Source: Idiomarina seosinensis_A
Lineage (GTDB): Bacteria; Pseudomonadota; Gammaproteobacteria; Enterobacterales; Alteromonadaceae
Direction: 5' to 3'
Assembly (NCBI RefSeq): GCF_044797955.1
Contig: NZ_CP085211.1
Coordinates: 620,001-684,000, forward strand
Length of the DNA stretch: 64,000 nucleotides
Shown piece after piece: positions 45,132-53,965 of the stretch; positions within the stretch are counted from its first letter, which is position 1, and every line of letters begins with the position of its first letter. The position numbers and the translations under genes were made by a program. The notes under the pieces were generated by a model that saw only the letters and a program-made list of their open reading frames with translations, was not told the origin of the DNA and did no database searches.

Positions 45132-45815
45132 ATGGAGAATGTGAGCAATAACTCCTATATCGATGGCATGCGCTGGAAAAGAGAAGAGGGCGCGCAGTTT
45201 AAAGATCCCAGTGAAAAGCAAAAGCTGGAGCAGGAAGACTTTTTCAAGTTGTTAACAGAACAGCTGAATATGCAGGATCCGACTAAGCCGGTAGATAACG
45301 ACCAGATGATTTCACAGATGACAAACTTTTCTATGGCCGAAGGTATTAGTCAAATGTCGGATCAGTTTACCCAGTTCACGCAGAATATGACGTCTAACCA
45401 GGCGCTGCAGGCATCGACCATGGTCGGGCGTAACGTTATGGTGCCGACCAATCAGGCTTATGTGGACCCGGGTGAATCCGCCAGCGGCGCGATCGTGCTG
45501 GACCAATCCGGTTACGACACCAAAATAACGATTAAAGATAAAGTCGGGCAAGTTGTTGATGTCGTCAGCCTGGGTGACATGCAGCAAGGTCTGCATGACT
45601 TTGAATGGGATGGCATTGGTAGTAACGGTGAACCGGTACCTGCGGGAGCTTATACCATGACAGCACAAAGCACTATTGGTGGTGAACGAACCGAAGTTCC
45701 ACTGCAAATGCGGGCAAAGGTTCAGAGCGTCAGCATGGGTAGTGGTGAGGGTGTGGTTCTTAATTTAAAAGGGCTGGGCGGCATCAAGTTCAGTGAAGTT
45801 TCAGAAATTAGTTAA
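45132..45815 (+). CDS. flgD: Flagellar hook-cap protein FlgD
   Basis: 227 residues. The N-terminal FKLLTEQLNMQDPTKPVDND scaffolding motif is intact, followed by a FLG_D Ig-like and Tudor-like C-terminus (VGQVVDVVSLGDMQQGLHDF). It caps the growing hook. Confidence 0.9.
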   Translation: MENVSNNSYIDGMRWKREEGAQFKDPSEKQKLEQEDFFKLLTEQLNMQDPTKPVDNDQMISQMTNFSMAEGISQMSDQFTQFTQNMTSNQALQASTMVGRNVMVPTNQAYVDPGESASGAIVLDQSGYDTKITIKDKVGQVVDVVSLGDMQQGLHDFEWDGIGSNGEPVPAGAYTMTAQSTIGGERTEVPLQMRAKVQSVSMGSGEGVVLNLKGLGGIKFSEVSEIS

Positions 45816-45830
45816 ATAACGAGGTGACTT

Positions 45831-47213
45831 ATGTCATTTAATATAGCACTTAGCGGTATCTCCTCCGCACAGAAAGATTTGGATGTTACATCCAATAACG
45901 TGGCTAACGTCCGCACCACCGGTTTTAAAGGCTCCCGGGCAGAATTCGCTGATGTTTATGCTAACAGTATTTTTAGTGGTTCGGATCAGCAAACCGGTAA
46001 CGGCTCGGCCACGGCTAAAGTTGCGCAGCAATTTAGTCAGGGTACCTTAAACTTTACTCAGAACTCGCTGGATATGGCAATCAGCGGTAATGGCTTTTTT
46101 GCCACCTCGTCTTCAATAGCTGACCAGGACTTTACCTATACGCGTGCAGGTGCTTTTAAACTGAACGACGACAGCTATATTGTGAACAACCAGGGCCGAT
46201 TCCTACAGGGTTTCCCGGTTGATCGTCAAAGTGGTGCCACCCAGTCAACTTCGCTGGCTGCATCAGGACCGATCCGAATTCCGGATTCTGCCGGTGCGCC
46301 TTCAGCGACTGAAAATCAGTTCCAGTCATTTAACCTGGATGCCAGAGCGCCGGGCGTGGATACAGCAAATCCGTTTAATCCAGAAGATCCCACAACCTAT
46401 ACTTCGTCCACATCAACCACAATTTATGACTCTCTGGGTGAGTCCCACGTGATGACGACTTATTACGTTAAGCGTAACCCGGGCGATGTCGGTGGTGAAG
46501 AGAACGTCTGGGATGTCTATAACACCATCGATGGGCAAATGGTTGATACGACACCTGAACAAGGTTACACCGGTGCACCAAGCTATGAGCCCAGCCCGGC
46601 AGATACAGTTACCAGTCAGCGTGTTGTGTTTGACGACAGTGGCTCGCCTGCGCCGGTTGCCGGTGAATATAACCTGGATAACAATACCTTTCCACCAGCT
46701 ACTGTTTCCCTGCAGGGCGTGTTAAGTAATGGTGCTGATGATACTCAGGATATTCAGATATTCTATCGGGATCGTCTGGACCAGGGCGGCGATACGGCAC
46801 CGACCCAGTTTGCTTCTGATTTCAGTGTTAACCTGCTGGAACAAGATGGTACCACTGTTGGTCGTTTAACCAACGTTGATATTGCCGAGGATGGCCTTAT
46901 TTCTGCCAGCTATTCAAATGGCGATGTGCAATATTTAGGTAAAGTCGCCATGGTTCGCTTTGCTAACGATCAAGGCCTGACGCAGCTGGGTGATTCATCC
47001 TGGGCTGAAAGCCAATCTTCAGGTATCGCAACATCAGGCGAAGCAAACTCAGGTGTTTTCGGAACCATCGAGTCTTCAGCGCTGGAGAACTCCAACGTGG
47101 ACCTAACCAAAGAGCTGGTGGATCTGATTTCTGCCCAGCGTAATTTCCAGGCCAACTCACGGGCGCTGGAAATTAATAACGGCCTGCAACAGAATATTCT
47201 GCAGATCCGATAG
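45831..47213 (+). CDS. flgE: Flagellar hook protein FlgE
   Basis: 460 residues with the rod/hook N-motif (SNNVANVRTTGFKGSRAEF) and a C-terminal helix (LVDLISAQRNFQANSRALEI). The middle part (D2) is expanded and rich in D, T and S. It forms the curved hook. It ends the first basal operon; the terminator and hairpin array lie directly downstream. Confidence 0.92.
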   Translation: MSFNIALSGISSAQKDLDVTSNNVANVRTTGFKGSRAEFADVYANSIFSGSDQQTGNGSATAKVAQQFSQGTLNFTQNSLDMAISGNGFFATSSSIADQDFTYTRAGAFKLNDDSYIVNNQGRFLQGFPVDRQSGATQSTSLAASGPIRIPDSAGAPSATENQFQSFNLDARAPGVDTANPFNPEDPTTYTSSTSTTIYDSLGESHVMTTYYVKRNPGDVGGEENVWDVYNTIDGQMVDTTPEQGYTGAPSYEPSPADTVTSQRVVFDDSGSPAPVAGEYNLDNNTFPPATVSLQGVLSNGADDTQDIQIFYRDRLDQGGDTAPTQFASDFSVNLLEQDGTTVGRLTNVDIAEDGLISASYSNGDVQYLGKVAMVRFANDQGLTQLGDSSWAESQSSGIATSGEANSGVFGTIESSALENSNVDLTKELVDLISAQRNFQANSRALEINNGLQQNILQIR

Positions 47214-47220
47214 TCGCACA

Positions 47221-47419
47221 GCGCCTTTGGCGCGGCTTTGTGCCACTGCGTGGCGGCTGTGTTTGGCTTCGCCAAGGCTGTTTATCGGCTCGCTTCGCTT
47301 GCCGATGGCTGTTTGAACATAAGGAGGGGCTTGCTTTGCAAGCCCTTTTTTGTTTCTAACAGCCGTGCCGCAGGTACAAATCACCGGCGCGTAGCGCCAA
47401 AAAACCGCGGCGAAGCCGC
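47221..47419. repeat. Modular hairpin array A (flgE-flgF)
   Basis: Left half: GCGCC-TTT-GGCGC, GCCAC-TGC-GTGGC, TTGGC-TTC-GCCAA, ATCGGC-N11-GCCGAT, separated by GGCTTTGT/GGCTGTGT/GGCTGTTT linkers. Right half: GTGCC-GCA-GGTAC (one G-U), GGCGC-GTA-GCGCC, GCGGC-GAA-GCCGC, with linkers of the opposite orientation (AAATCACC, AAAAAACC). A terminator lies at the turning point. This is the whole content of the 267-base flgE-flgF gap apart from the sigma-54 promoter. Confidence 0.85.
47327..47351 (+). terminator. Rho-independent terminator of flgBCDE
   Basis: GGGCTTGC-TTT-GCAAGCCC followed by six T, in the centre of the hairpin array. Confidence 0.85.
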
Positions 47420-47423
47420 CCAT

Positions 47424-47439
47424 TGGCACGATCTCTGCA
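47424..47439 (+). promoter_or_regulatory. Sigma-54 promoter of flgF
   Basis: TGGCACG-ATCT-CTGCA, 41 bases before the flgF ATG, nearly identical to the flgB promoter. Confidence 0.85.
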
Positions 47440-47480
47440 TATTACTTACCAGATGACAAATTTTTGGCTGGAGGTCAGTA

Positions 47481-48224
47481 ATGGATAAGATGCTTTGGGT
47501 TTCCATGAGTGGAGCCAAAGAAAATATGAACGCCGTTAGCCTGCGCGCCAATAACCTGGCCAATGCCAATACCACTGGCTTTAAAGCCGATTTGCAGCAG
47601 GCCAGGTCGATGCAGGCGTTTGGTGAAGGGCTGCCGACGCGGACCTTTGCAATGACGGAAAGCCCCGGGCAAAACCTTGCCGGCGGCGCGCTGCAAACCA
47701 CCGGTCGCAATCTGGACATTGCCGTAAAAGGGCAGGGCTGGATTGCAGTGCAGGATGCCAACGGTAACGAACGCTACACCCGCAACGGCAGCCTCGAAGT
47801 TGATGCCAACGGCATGCTGCGCACCTCTTCCGGAGACCCGGTTATGGGCGATGCCGGTCCATTATTAATACCGGTACCCGTGGATACCTTAACCATTGGT
47901 GCCAACGGTAATATTTCCATCCGTCCCCAGGGTGCGCCTGCCGATGCAATGGAAGTGGTGGACCGCATTAAGCTGGTTAATCCGCCGCCAAATAACATGA
48001 AAAAAGAACAGGATGGTTTGTTTGCCCTTAAAGACGGACAAGATGCTCTTGCTGATGCCAACGTTAAGGTCGAAGTAGGGGCGCTGGAAGGCAGTAACGT
48101 CAACAGTATTGAAGAAATGACCAACATGATCCAACTGCAACGGCAGTATGAAATGAACGTGAAAATGATGAAAACCGCCGACGAAAACGCGCAGCGGTCT
48201 GAATCACTGATGCGCATGAGCTAA
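47481..48224 (+). CDS. flgF: Flagellar distal rod protein FlgF
   Basis: 247 residues; N-motif LRANNLANANTTGFKADL, C-terminal helix MIQLQRQYEMNVKMMKTADE. It forms the distal rod below FlgG and heads the second basal operon flgFGHIJ. Confidence 0.92.
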   Translation: MDKMLWVSMSGAKENMNAVSLRANNLANANTTGFKADLQQARSMQAFGEGLPTRTFAMTESPGQNLAGGALQTTGRNLDIAVKGQGWIAVQDANGNERYTRNGSLEVDANGMLRTSSGDPVMGDAGPLLIPVPVDTLTIGANGNISIRPQGAPADAMEVVDRIKLVNPPPNNMKKEQDGLFALKDGQDALADANVKVEVGALEGSNVNSIEEMTNMIQLQRQYEMNVKMMKTADENAQRSESLMRMS

Positions 48225-48247
48225 CCGCAGGCGCAAGGAGAAACACT

Positions 48248-49036
48248 ATGAATCCCGCATTATGGATAAGTAAAACTGGACTTGATGCGCAACAGCGTGA
48301 TATTTCGGTTATTTCCAATAACCTGGCTAATGCCAGTACCGTCGGCTTTAAGAAAAGCCGGGCGATTTTTGAGGATCTTCTGTACCAAAATATTAACCAG
48401 CCCGGCGGTCAGTCAGCGCAGGACGTTGAGTTACCCAACGGTTTAATGCTGGGCGCTGGTACCAAGGTCGTTGCAACGCAGAAATCACATACCCAGGGTA
48501 ACGTGCAGACGACTGATAACTCGCTGGATGTGATGGTTAACGGCAAAGGCTTTTTTCAGGTACTGATGCCGGACGGCAACTTATCTTATACCCGCAACGG
48601 TCAGTTTTCGGTTAACGAAGAGGGCACTATAGTGACCTCCGGAAACGGTTACCCGGTCGAGCCGGCTATTCAGGTACCTGAAGATGCTATTTCACTGAGT
48701 ATTTCGCAGGAAGGCGAAGTCACGGTTCGCCAGCCCGGCAACGCAGATAATGCGGTTATCGGCCAGATCAACCTGGCCAGCTTCATCAACCCCGCCGGTT
48801 TAGAGCCGATTGGGCAGAATCTGTATAAAGAAACCGCCGTTAGTGGTGCCCCACTGGAATCGGCACCGGGTGTTGATGGTATCGGTACCGTTCGCCAGGG
48901 CATGTTAGAAACCTCTAATGTGAATGTTACCGAAGAACTGGTGAATTTGATCGAAGCCCAGCGCGGCTACGAAATGAACTCAAAAGTGATTTCGTCGGTT
49001 GACCAGATGCTTAGCTACATTAATCAGCAGCTTTAA
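48248..49036 (+). CDS. flgG: Flagellar distal rod protein FlgG
   Basis: 262 residues, the standard FlgG length. N-motif ISNNLANASTVGFKKSRAIF, C-terminus LVNLIEAQRGYEMNSKVISS. It makes most of the distal rod crossing the periplasm. Confidence 0.93.
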   Translation: MNPALWISKTGLDAQQRDISVISNNLANASTVGFKKSRAIFEDLLYQNINQPGGQSAQDVELPNGLMLGAGTKVVATQKSHTQGNVQTTDNSLDVMVNGKGFFQVLMPDGNLSYTRNGQFSVNEEGTIVTSGNGYPVEPAIQVPEDAISLSISQEGEVTVRQPGNADNAVIGQINLASFINPAGLEPIGQNLYKETAVSGAPLESAPGVDGIGTVRQGMLETSNVNVTEELVNLIEAQRGYEMNSKVISSVDQMLSYINQQL

Positions 49037-49051
49037 GGTTCAGGTGAAATT

Positions 49052-49726
49052 ATGCGCTTTATTTTACTGTTGTTATCAGTCGCCGTATTAACCGGCTGTG
49101 CCTCGAACCGGCCAAAACCTATGCCGGACGATCCTTATTACGCCCCGGTGCTGCCGGAAGAGCGCTCTGACCAGGTAGTACCTAACGGTTCGCTGTTTCA
49201 GGCACAATATGCTGACAGCCTGTATTCCGACATTAAGGCAAGGCGTTTAGGCGACATCATTACGGTAACGCTGCAGGAAAACACAACAGCCAGTAAATCA
49301 GCCAATTCAGAAACCACTAAAAACAGTAACACCGAACTGCCGACTCCGCAGTTGTTCGGCCGTGATGTCACCGTTAACGGTAACCCGCTGTCGGCATCCT
49401 TTGGCGGCACCCGTGACTTCAGCGGCGATGCCAGCGCCGACCAGAGTAACCGTCTGAACGGCGAGATTACGGTATCGGTGATCAAAACCTTGCCCAACGG
49501 TAATCTGATTGTACGCGGGGAAAAATGGATGCGGATTAATACCGGCGACGAGTATATTCGCTTAACCGGCATGTTGCGGCCCCAGGACATCACCGTTGAT
49601 AATACCGTTCCCTCAACCCGTATCGCCAATGCCCGTATCGAATACAGTGGTACCGGCACCATGGCACAAGTGCAGGAGCAGGGCTGGCTCAGCCAGTTCT
49701 TTAACAGCTCTGCCTGGCCGTTTTAA
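49052..49726 (+). CDS. flgH: Flagellar L-ring protein FlgH
   Basis: 224 residues with lipobox VLTGC (Cys about residue 16), so it is anchored in the outer membrane. The conserved ADSLYSDIKARRLGDIITVT and GNLIVRGEKWMRINTGDEYI stretches identify the L-ring protein. Confidence 0.93.
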   Translation: MRFILLLLSVAVLTGCASNRPKPMPDDPYYAPVLPEERSDQVVPNGSLFQAQYADSLYSDIKARRLGDIITVTLQENTTASKSANSETTKNSNTELPTPQLFGRDVTVNGNPLSASFGGTRDFSGDASADQSNRLNGEITVSVIKTLPNGNLIVRGEKWMRINTGDEYIRLTGMLRPQDITVDNTVPSTRIANARIEYSGTGTMAQVQEQGWLSQFFNSSAWPF

Positions 49727-49735
49727 CCGAGGTAA

Positions 49736-50848
49736 ATGATAATGATAAAGCGGAGTTTTAACATCTGGTTGTTGGCGCTGACGCTGTTTTCGCTGTTAGT
49801 CGCCCCCGTCCAGGCATCGCGCATAAAAGACATTGCCTCGGTCGAGGGTATCCGCGATAACCAGCTAATTGGTTATGGCCTGGTGGTGGGTTTGCCGGGT
49901 ACCGGCGAACAGACGCCGTTTACCGACCAGACCTTCCGTACCATGTTGGGTAACTTTGGCATTAATATCCCCGCCGGCGAACGGCCAAAAATTAATAACG
50001 TTGCGGCGGTCGCAGTGCATGCCAATATCCCGGCCTTCGCAAAGCCCGGCCAAAAAATTGACGTAACCGTATCATCAGTCGGTAGTGCCGATAGCCTGAC
50101 CGGTGGGACCCTGATGCAGACCTTTTTAAAAGGTGCAAACGGCGAAGTGTACGCGGTGGCCCAGGGCAATCTGATTGTCGGCGGTCTGGGCGCTCAGGGT
50201 AACGACGGGTCACGTATTGTTATCAATACACCAACCGTCGGGCGAATCCCCAATGGGGCTATTGTTGAGCGCGAAATTCGGTCATCCTTTGGTAGTGGTG
50301 ACTACTTTACATTTAACCTGCACCAGTCCGACTTTACGACCGCAAAACGTGTAGCCGATACCATCAATGGCCTGGTCGGCTCAGACTCGGCACAGGCACT
50401 GGATGCGACCTCGATCCGGGTACGCGCACCGCGCAGCCTGGATCAACGGGTTAGTTATATGTCAACGCTGGAGAACCTGGAAGTCGAGCAGGCCCAGAGC
50501 TCCGCAAAAATTATTGTTAATGCGCGCACCGGTACCGTAGTGGTCGGTCAGAACGTCGAGCTGCGTTCAGCCGCAGTTGCCCACGGCAATATGCAGGTGA
50601 CCATAGCCGAAAATGTGCAGGTTGATCAGCCTAACCCCTTTGCCGAAGGCGAAACCGCGATTACGCCTCAGTCGATTATTGATGTACAGGAAGATGATGC
50701 ACGCATGTTTGTGTTTGAACCCGGCACAACCCTTAATGACTTAGTGCGCGCGGTTAATCAAATTGGCGCCGCGCCGGGCGACATGATAGCCGTACTTGAA
50801 GCTTTAAAGCAGGCAGGAGCGATTTCCGGTGAGCTCATCGTTATTTAA
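49736..50848 (+). CDS. flgI: Flagellar P-ring protein FlgI
   Basis: 370 residues with a signal peptide (to about residue 27, ending PVQAS). VEGIRDNQLIGYGLVVGLPG and PGTTLNDLVRAVNQIGA are diagnostic. It forms the periplasmic P ring with FlgA help. A second in-frame ATG two codons on would work as well. It overlaps flgJ by 20 bases. Confidence 0.92.
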   Translation: MIMIKRSFNIWLLALTLFSLLVAPVQASRIKDIASVEGIRDNQLIGYGLVVGLPGTGEQTPFTDQTFRTMLGNFGINIPAGERPKINNVAAVAVHANIPAFAKPGQKIDVTVSSVGSADSLTGGTLMQTFLKGANGEVYAVAQGNLIVGGLGAQGNDGSRIVINTPTVGRIPNGAIVEREIRSSFGSGDYFTFNLHQSDFTTAKRVADTINGLVGSDSAQALDATSIRVRAPRSLDQRVSYMSTLENLEVEQAQSSAKIIVNARTGTVVVGQNVELRSAAVAHGNMQVTIAENVQVDQPNPFAEGETAITPQSIIDVQEDDARMFVFEPGTTLNDLVRAVNQIGAAPGDMIAVLEALKQAGAISGELIVI

Positions 50849-51791
50849 CGGCGGTGGTGTTGAGCATGCCACCTCGCAGGCCACTGCCGCGCTGGATAAC
50901 CATGCGCTGGATAACCTGCGCGGTCAGGCTTTTGGCGAGGACAAAGAAGCAGCGCTGCGCGAAGCGGCTAAGCAATTTGAAGCCATCTTCCTGAACATGG
51001 TGATGGGCAGTATGCGCAAAGCCAACGATGTGTTTGCTAAAGACAACCCGCTGAACAGTCGCTACACCAACATGTACCGCGATATGTATGACCAGCAGCT
51101 AACCTCCGAGCTGTCCTCACAGGGCTCATTAGGGTTAGCTGACCTGATGGTGCAGCAGCTCAGTCAACAGGGTGGGTTAAAGGTTAACGAACGCCCGGGT
51201 GCCAGTTTAGCAGACCCGCGGGCCGCCATTACCCGCGCTGCCAGCCAGCAGCTCAGCGATCAGGGCGGACGTGACGCTGGTTTGTTTTATGGCGATAAAC
51301 GGGTTAATCAGCTGAAAGTGAGTGACCAGACAACACAGATTACCTCACCGGAAGATTTTATTAACACCCTGCGGCCGCACGCCGAAAAAGTGGCCGCCGA
51401 AACCGGTATCAGTGCCAAAGCGCTGATTGCCCAGGCAGCCCTTGAAACCGGCTGGGGTCAGCGCATTGTCCCGGGCCGGCATGGCGGCTCCAGTAATAAC
51501 CTGTTTAACATAAAGGCCGATCAACGCTGGGGTGGGGATAAGTCCCACGTCAACACGCTGGAATTTAACGGTCAGGTAGCCGAAAAACAGCGCGCCGCAT
51601 TTCGCAGTTACCAGAACCTGGAACAAAGCCTGCACGACTATGCTAGCTTTATTAATCAGCATCCGCGCTATCAGCAGGCCGTTGCCGTTGCTGAGCAGCC
51701 TGAACATTACGCAGAACAATTACAGCAGGCCGGTTACGCAACGGATCCACATTATGCGGACAAACTAAAATCGATTCTTAAGCGGCTGTAA
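50829..51791 (+). CDS. flgJ: Flagellar rod-cap protein and muramidase FlgJ
   Basis: 320 residues from a GTG start inside flgI. N-terminal rod-binding domain (AAKQFEAIFLNMVMGSMRKA) and C-terminal glucosaminidase domain (GISAKALIAQAALETGWGQR, with the catalytic Glu in ALETGWG). It locally opens peptidoglycan for the rod. Cytoplasm-to-periplasm export is by the flagellar apparatus, so there is no signal peptide. Confidence 0.92.
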   Translation: MSSSLFNGGGVEHATSQATAALDNHALDNLRGQAFGEDKEAALREAAKQFEAIFLNMVMGSMRKANDVFAKDNPLNSRYTNMYRDMYDQQLTSELSSQGSLGLADLMVQQLSQQGGLKVNERPGASLADPRAAITRAASQQLSDQGGRDAGLFYGDKRVNQLKVSDQTTQITSPEDFINTLRPHAEKVAAETGISAKALIAQAALETGWGQRIVPGRHGGSSNNLFNIKADQRWGGDKSHVNTLEFNGQVAEKQRAAFRSYQNLEQSLHDYASFINQHPRYQQAVAVAEQPEHYAEQLQQAGYATDPHYADKLKSILKRL

Positions 51792-51798
51792 TAAAAAA

Positions 51799-51816
51799 GC
51801 GGCAAAAAATTGCCGC
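51799..51816 (+). terminator. Weak terminator-like stem-loop after flgJ
   Basis: GCGGCAA-AAAA-TTGCCGC, seven paired bases, but the T-rich stretch comes ten bases later, so termination may be partial. Confidence 0.35.
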
Positions 51817-51822
51817 CGGCGC

Positions 51823-51849
51823 TTAACTTTTTACTTTCCCGGCCGATAA
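51823..51849 (+). promoter_or_regulatory. Sigma-28 promoter of flgK-flgL
   Basis: TTAA, 15 bases, GCCGATAA (perfect -10), 44 bases before the flgK ATG. Confidence 0.75.
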
Positions 51850-51892
51850 CTCAGGCAAGGGTAATATTACGTAATCTTAAGGAGTGACCCCA

Positions 51893-53959
51893 ATGGCGTC
51901 ATTTGATTTGTTATCGAAAGGTCAGGCCGCAGTGCTCGCGCATCAGCGTGCATTGGCTATTACCGGTCAGAACATTAACAACATCAATAATCCGGATTAC
52001 GTGCGCGAACGGCCGGAGTACGTTAGCAACCCATTTGGCGGGCTGCGCGGCGTCGAGTCCAAACGTATGATTGACGAGTACATTGTCGGCCAGTTAAATC
52101 GTTCGCATATGGACGTGTCTTTTCAGTCCGGCAAGCTGGATCAGGCGGAACCCCTGGATTCGCTACTGGGTAATACAGAAAGCAGTATTAACGCGGCCGT
52201 AACCAACTTTTTTAACAGCGTACAGGATGCCAACAACGATCCCAGCTCATTAACCAGCCGGCAGGTGGTGGTCAGTGAGGCCGAAGGTTTAATGACGCGG
52301 ATGAGTGACTTTTCCGGCTATTTGAACGACCAGGAAAATATCGTTAACGAGCGCTTGCGTGACTCAGTTCAGCAGATCAATACCATTACCGAGAATATTG
52401 CTGAGCTTAACAATGAGCTTAAGTTTGGCTCGTCAAACGTCAAAGGTTTTGATGCAAACTCGTTAAAAAACCAGCGCGATCAGCAGCTGGAAGAGCTGTC
52501 GAAACTGGTGTCGTTTGAAGTCGTACCCAGCCCGTCCGATGCCATTCAGGTTAACCTGCAAAATGGCGCCCCGCTGGTGTTAAAGGACGGTCGTTATAAT
52601 ATGATAACCGCCAACAGTCAGCCGGATACCGGACGTGTAGAGCTGCAGATTGAATCAACCAATAGTTCAGATCCGACCCGGTTTTTTCTTGATGCGGATA
52701 AAGTGGGTTCAGCCGTTGGCGGTTACCTGGATTATCGCGATAATCAATTACTTCCGGCACAACGGCGGGTCGGCCAAATGGCGTTGCGCATAGCCGACAC
52801 CATGAACACGCAAAACCAAAAAGGCATGGATTTAGATAACCAGCTGGGTGCTAAATTATTTGACCTGAGCTCCACCAGCGTTCGAGCTCTTGAGTTTAGT
52901 GGTAACAGTGGTAACGGCAATCTGACCGTTGGTATTTTAGAAGGTAACAGCTCGAAGCTGACCTCGGACAATCTACTGATTACCAAAAAAGATGCCAACA
53001 CTCTAACTATCCAGGCGGCAGACAATCAGGGGCGGGTACTGCCCGGCGCGCCGGACTTTGATATCGATATCTCCGGAACGCCCGCGCCCACCTCAGTGAA
53101 CGTCGAACAGTACGGCGTGACCATTAGCTCCGATGATTTTGCCGCTGCGGATAACGGCGATAAGTTTTTAGCCAAACCTGTCGAAGACATTGCCGGCGAT
53201 ATCAAAGTGGCGATTTCACGACCCGAAGATCTGGCACTGGCTAAGCCGGTCCGTGTCAGCGACGATTTAGCTAACGAAGGTTCAGCAAATATCGAGTTGG
53301 GCAGCATCAACGGTACTGGCAACTTTTTTAACTCCGGCGCTAAAACACTGGCCGACGGCGCTCCAACCGGCGCAACCATTGATGCGGTAAATGCCGATGG
53401 CACCTACAATGTGACCCTAACCCCTAAAAGCGCGGCAGCTGATATTACATTGACAGGTCTAAGTAATTTAAATGATCTGGTACAACAGGCCAACGACACC
53501 GCCATTGCCGCAGGCGATCCGGCACCTTTTGCCGGCTCACCGCCGGATTATGATTTTAGCATTAACGGCCAGCCGGCAGCCGGTGACAGCTATAGTATTG
53601 AATACAATACTGATGGGTTTGATGATAACCGCAACGGCGAAGAACTGGCGGCGCTGCAGCAGAACCCACAATTACGCCGGTCGTCAGCCGATGGTGATGA
53701 TGCCAATATGACCTTTGCTGAAGGCTACTCCCGGCTGGTATCGGACGTTGGCAGTTACGTGGCGCAAACGCGATCCCGCCGGGATTCAGCACAGGCGATT
53801 GAAGCACAGACACAGGCCATGTACGAAGCTAAATCCGGTGTAAACCTGGAAGAAGAAGCCGCAAACTTAATTCAGTTTGAGCGGGCGTATAACGCCGCCG
53901 CGCGGATCATCACGGTGGCCCAGCGAACCTTTGATAGCCTGTTACAGGCAGTAGGGTAA
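51893..53959 (+). CDS. flgK: Hook-filament junction protein FlgK (HAP1)
   Basis: 688 residues from the ATG at 51893, which has AAGGAG eight bases upstream; an in-frame GTG at 51884 overlaps that ribosome site. Starts ASFDLLSKGQAAVLAHQRAL, contains ITGQNINNINNPDYVRE, and ends NLIQFERAYNAAARIITVAQ. It is about 140 residues longer than the E. coli protein, owing to an expanded surface domain (about 330-600). Confidence 0.9.
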   Translation: MASFDLLSKGQAAVLAHQRALAITGQNINNINNPDYVRERPEYVSNPFGGLRGVESKRMIDEYIVGQLNRSHMDVSFQSGKLDQAEPLDSLLGNTESSINAAVTNFFNSVQDANNDPSSLTSRQVVVSEAEGLMTRMSDFSGYLNDQENIVNERLRDSVQQINTITENIAELNNELKFGSSNVKGFDANSLKNQRDQQLEELSKLVSFEVVPSPSDAIQVNLQNGAPLVLKDGRYNMITANSQPDTGRVELQIESTNSSDPTRFFLDADKVGSAVGGYLDYRDNQLLPAQRRVGQMALRIADTMNTQNQKGMDLDNQLGAKLFDLSSTSVRALEFSGNSGNGNLTVGILEGNSSKLTSDNLLITKKDANTLTIQAADNQGRVLPGAPDFDIDISGTPAPTSVNVEQYGVTISSDDFAAADNGDKFLAKPVEDIAGDIKVAISRPEDLALAKPVRVSDDLANEGSANIELGSINGTGNFFNSGAKTLADGAPTGATIDAVNADGTYNVTLTPKSAAADITLTGLSNLNDLVQQANDTAIAAGDPAPFAGSPPDYDFSINGQPAAGDSYSIEYNTDGFDDNRNGEELAALQQNPQLRRSSADGDDANMTFAEGYSRLVSDVGSYVAQTRSRRDSAQAIEAQTQAMYEAKSGVNLEEEAANLIQFERAYNAAARIITVAQRTFDSLLQAVG

Positions 53960-53965
53960 AAAATT

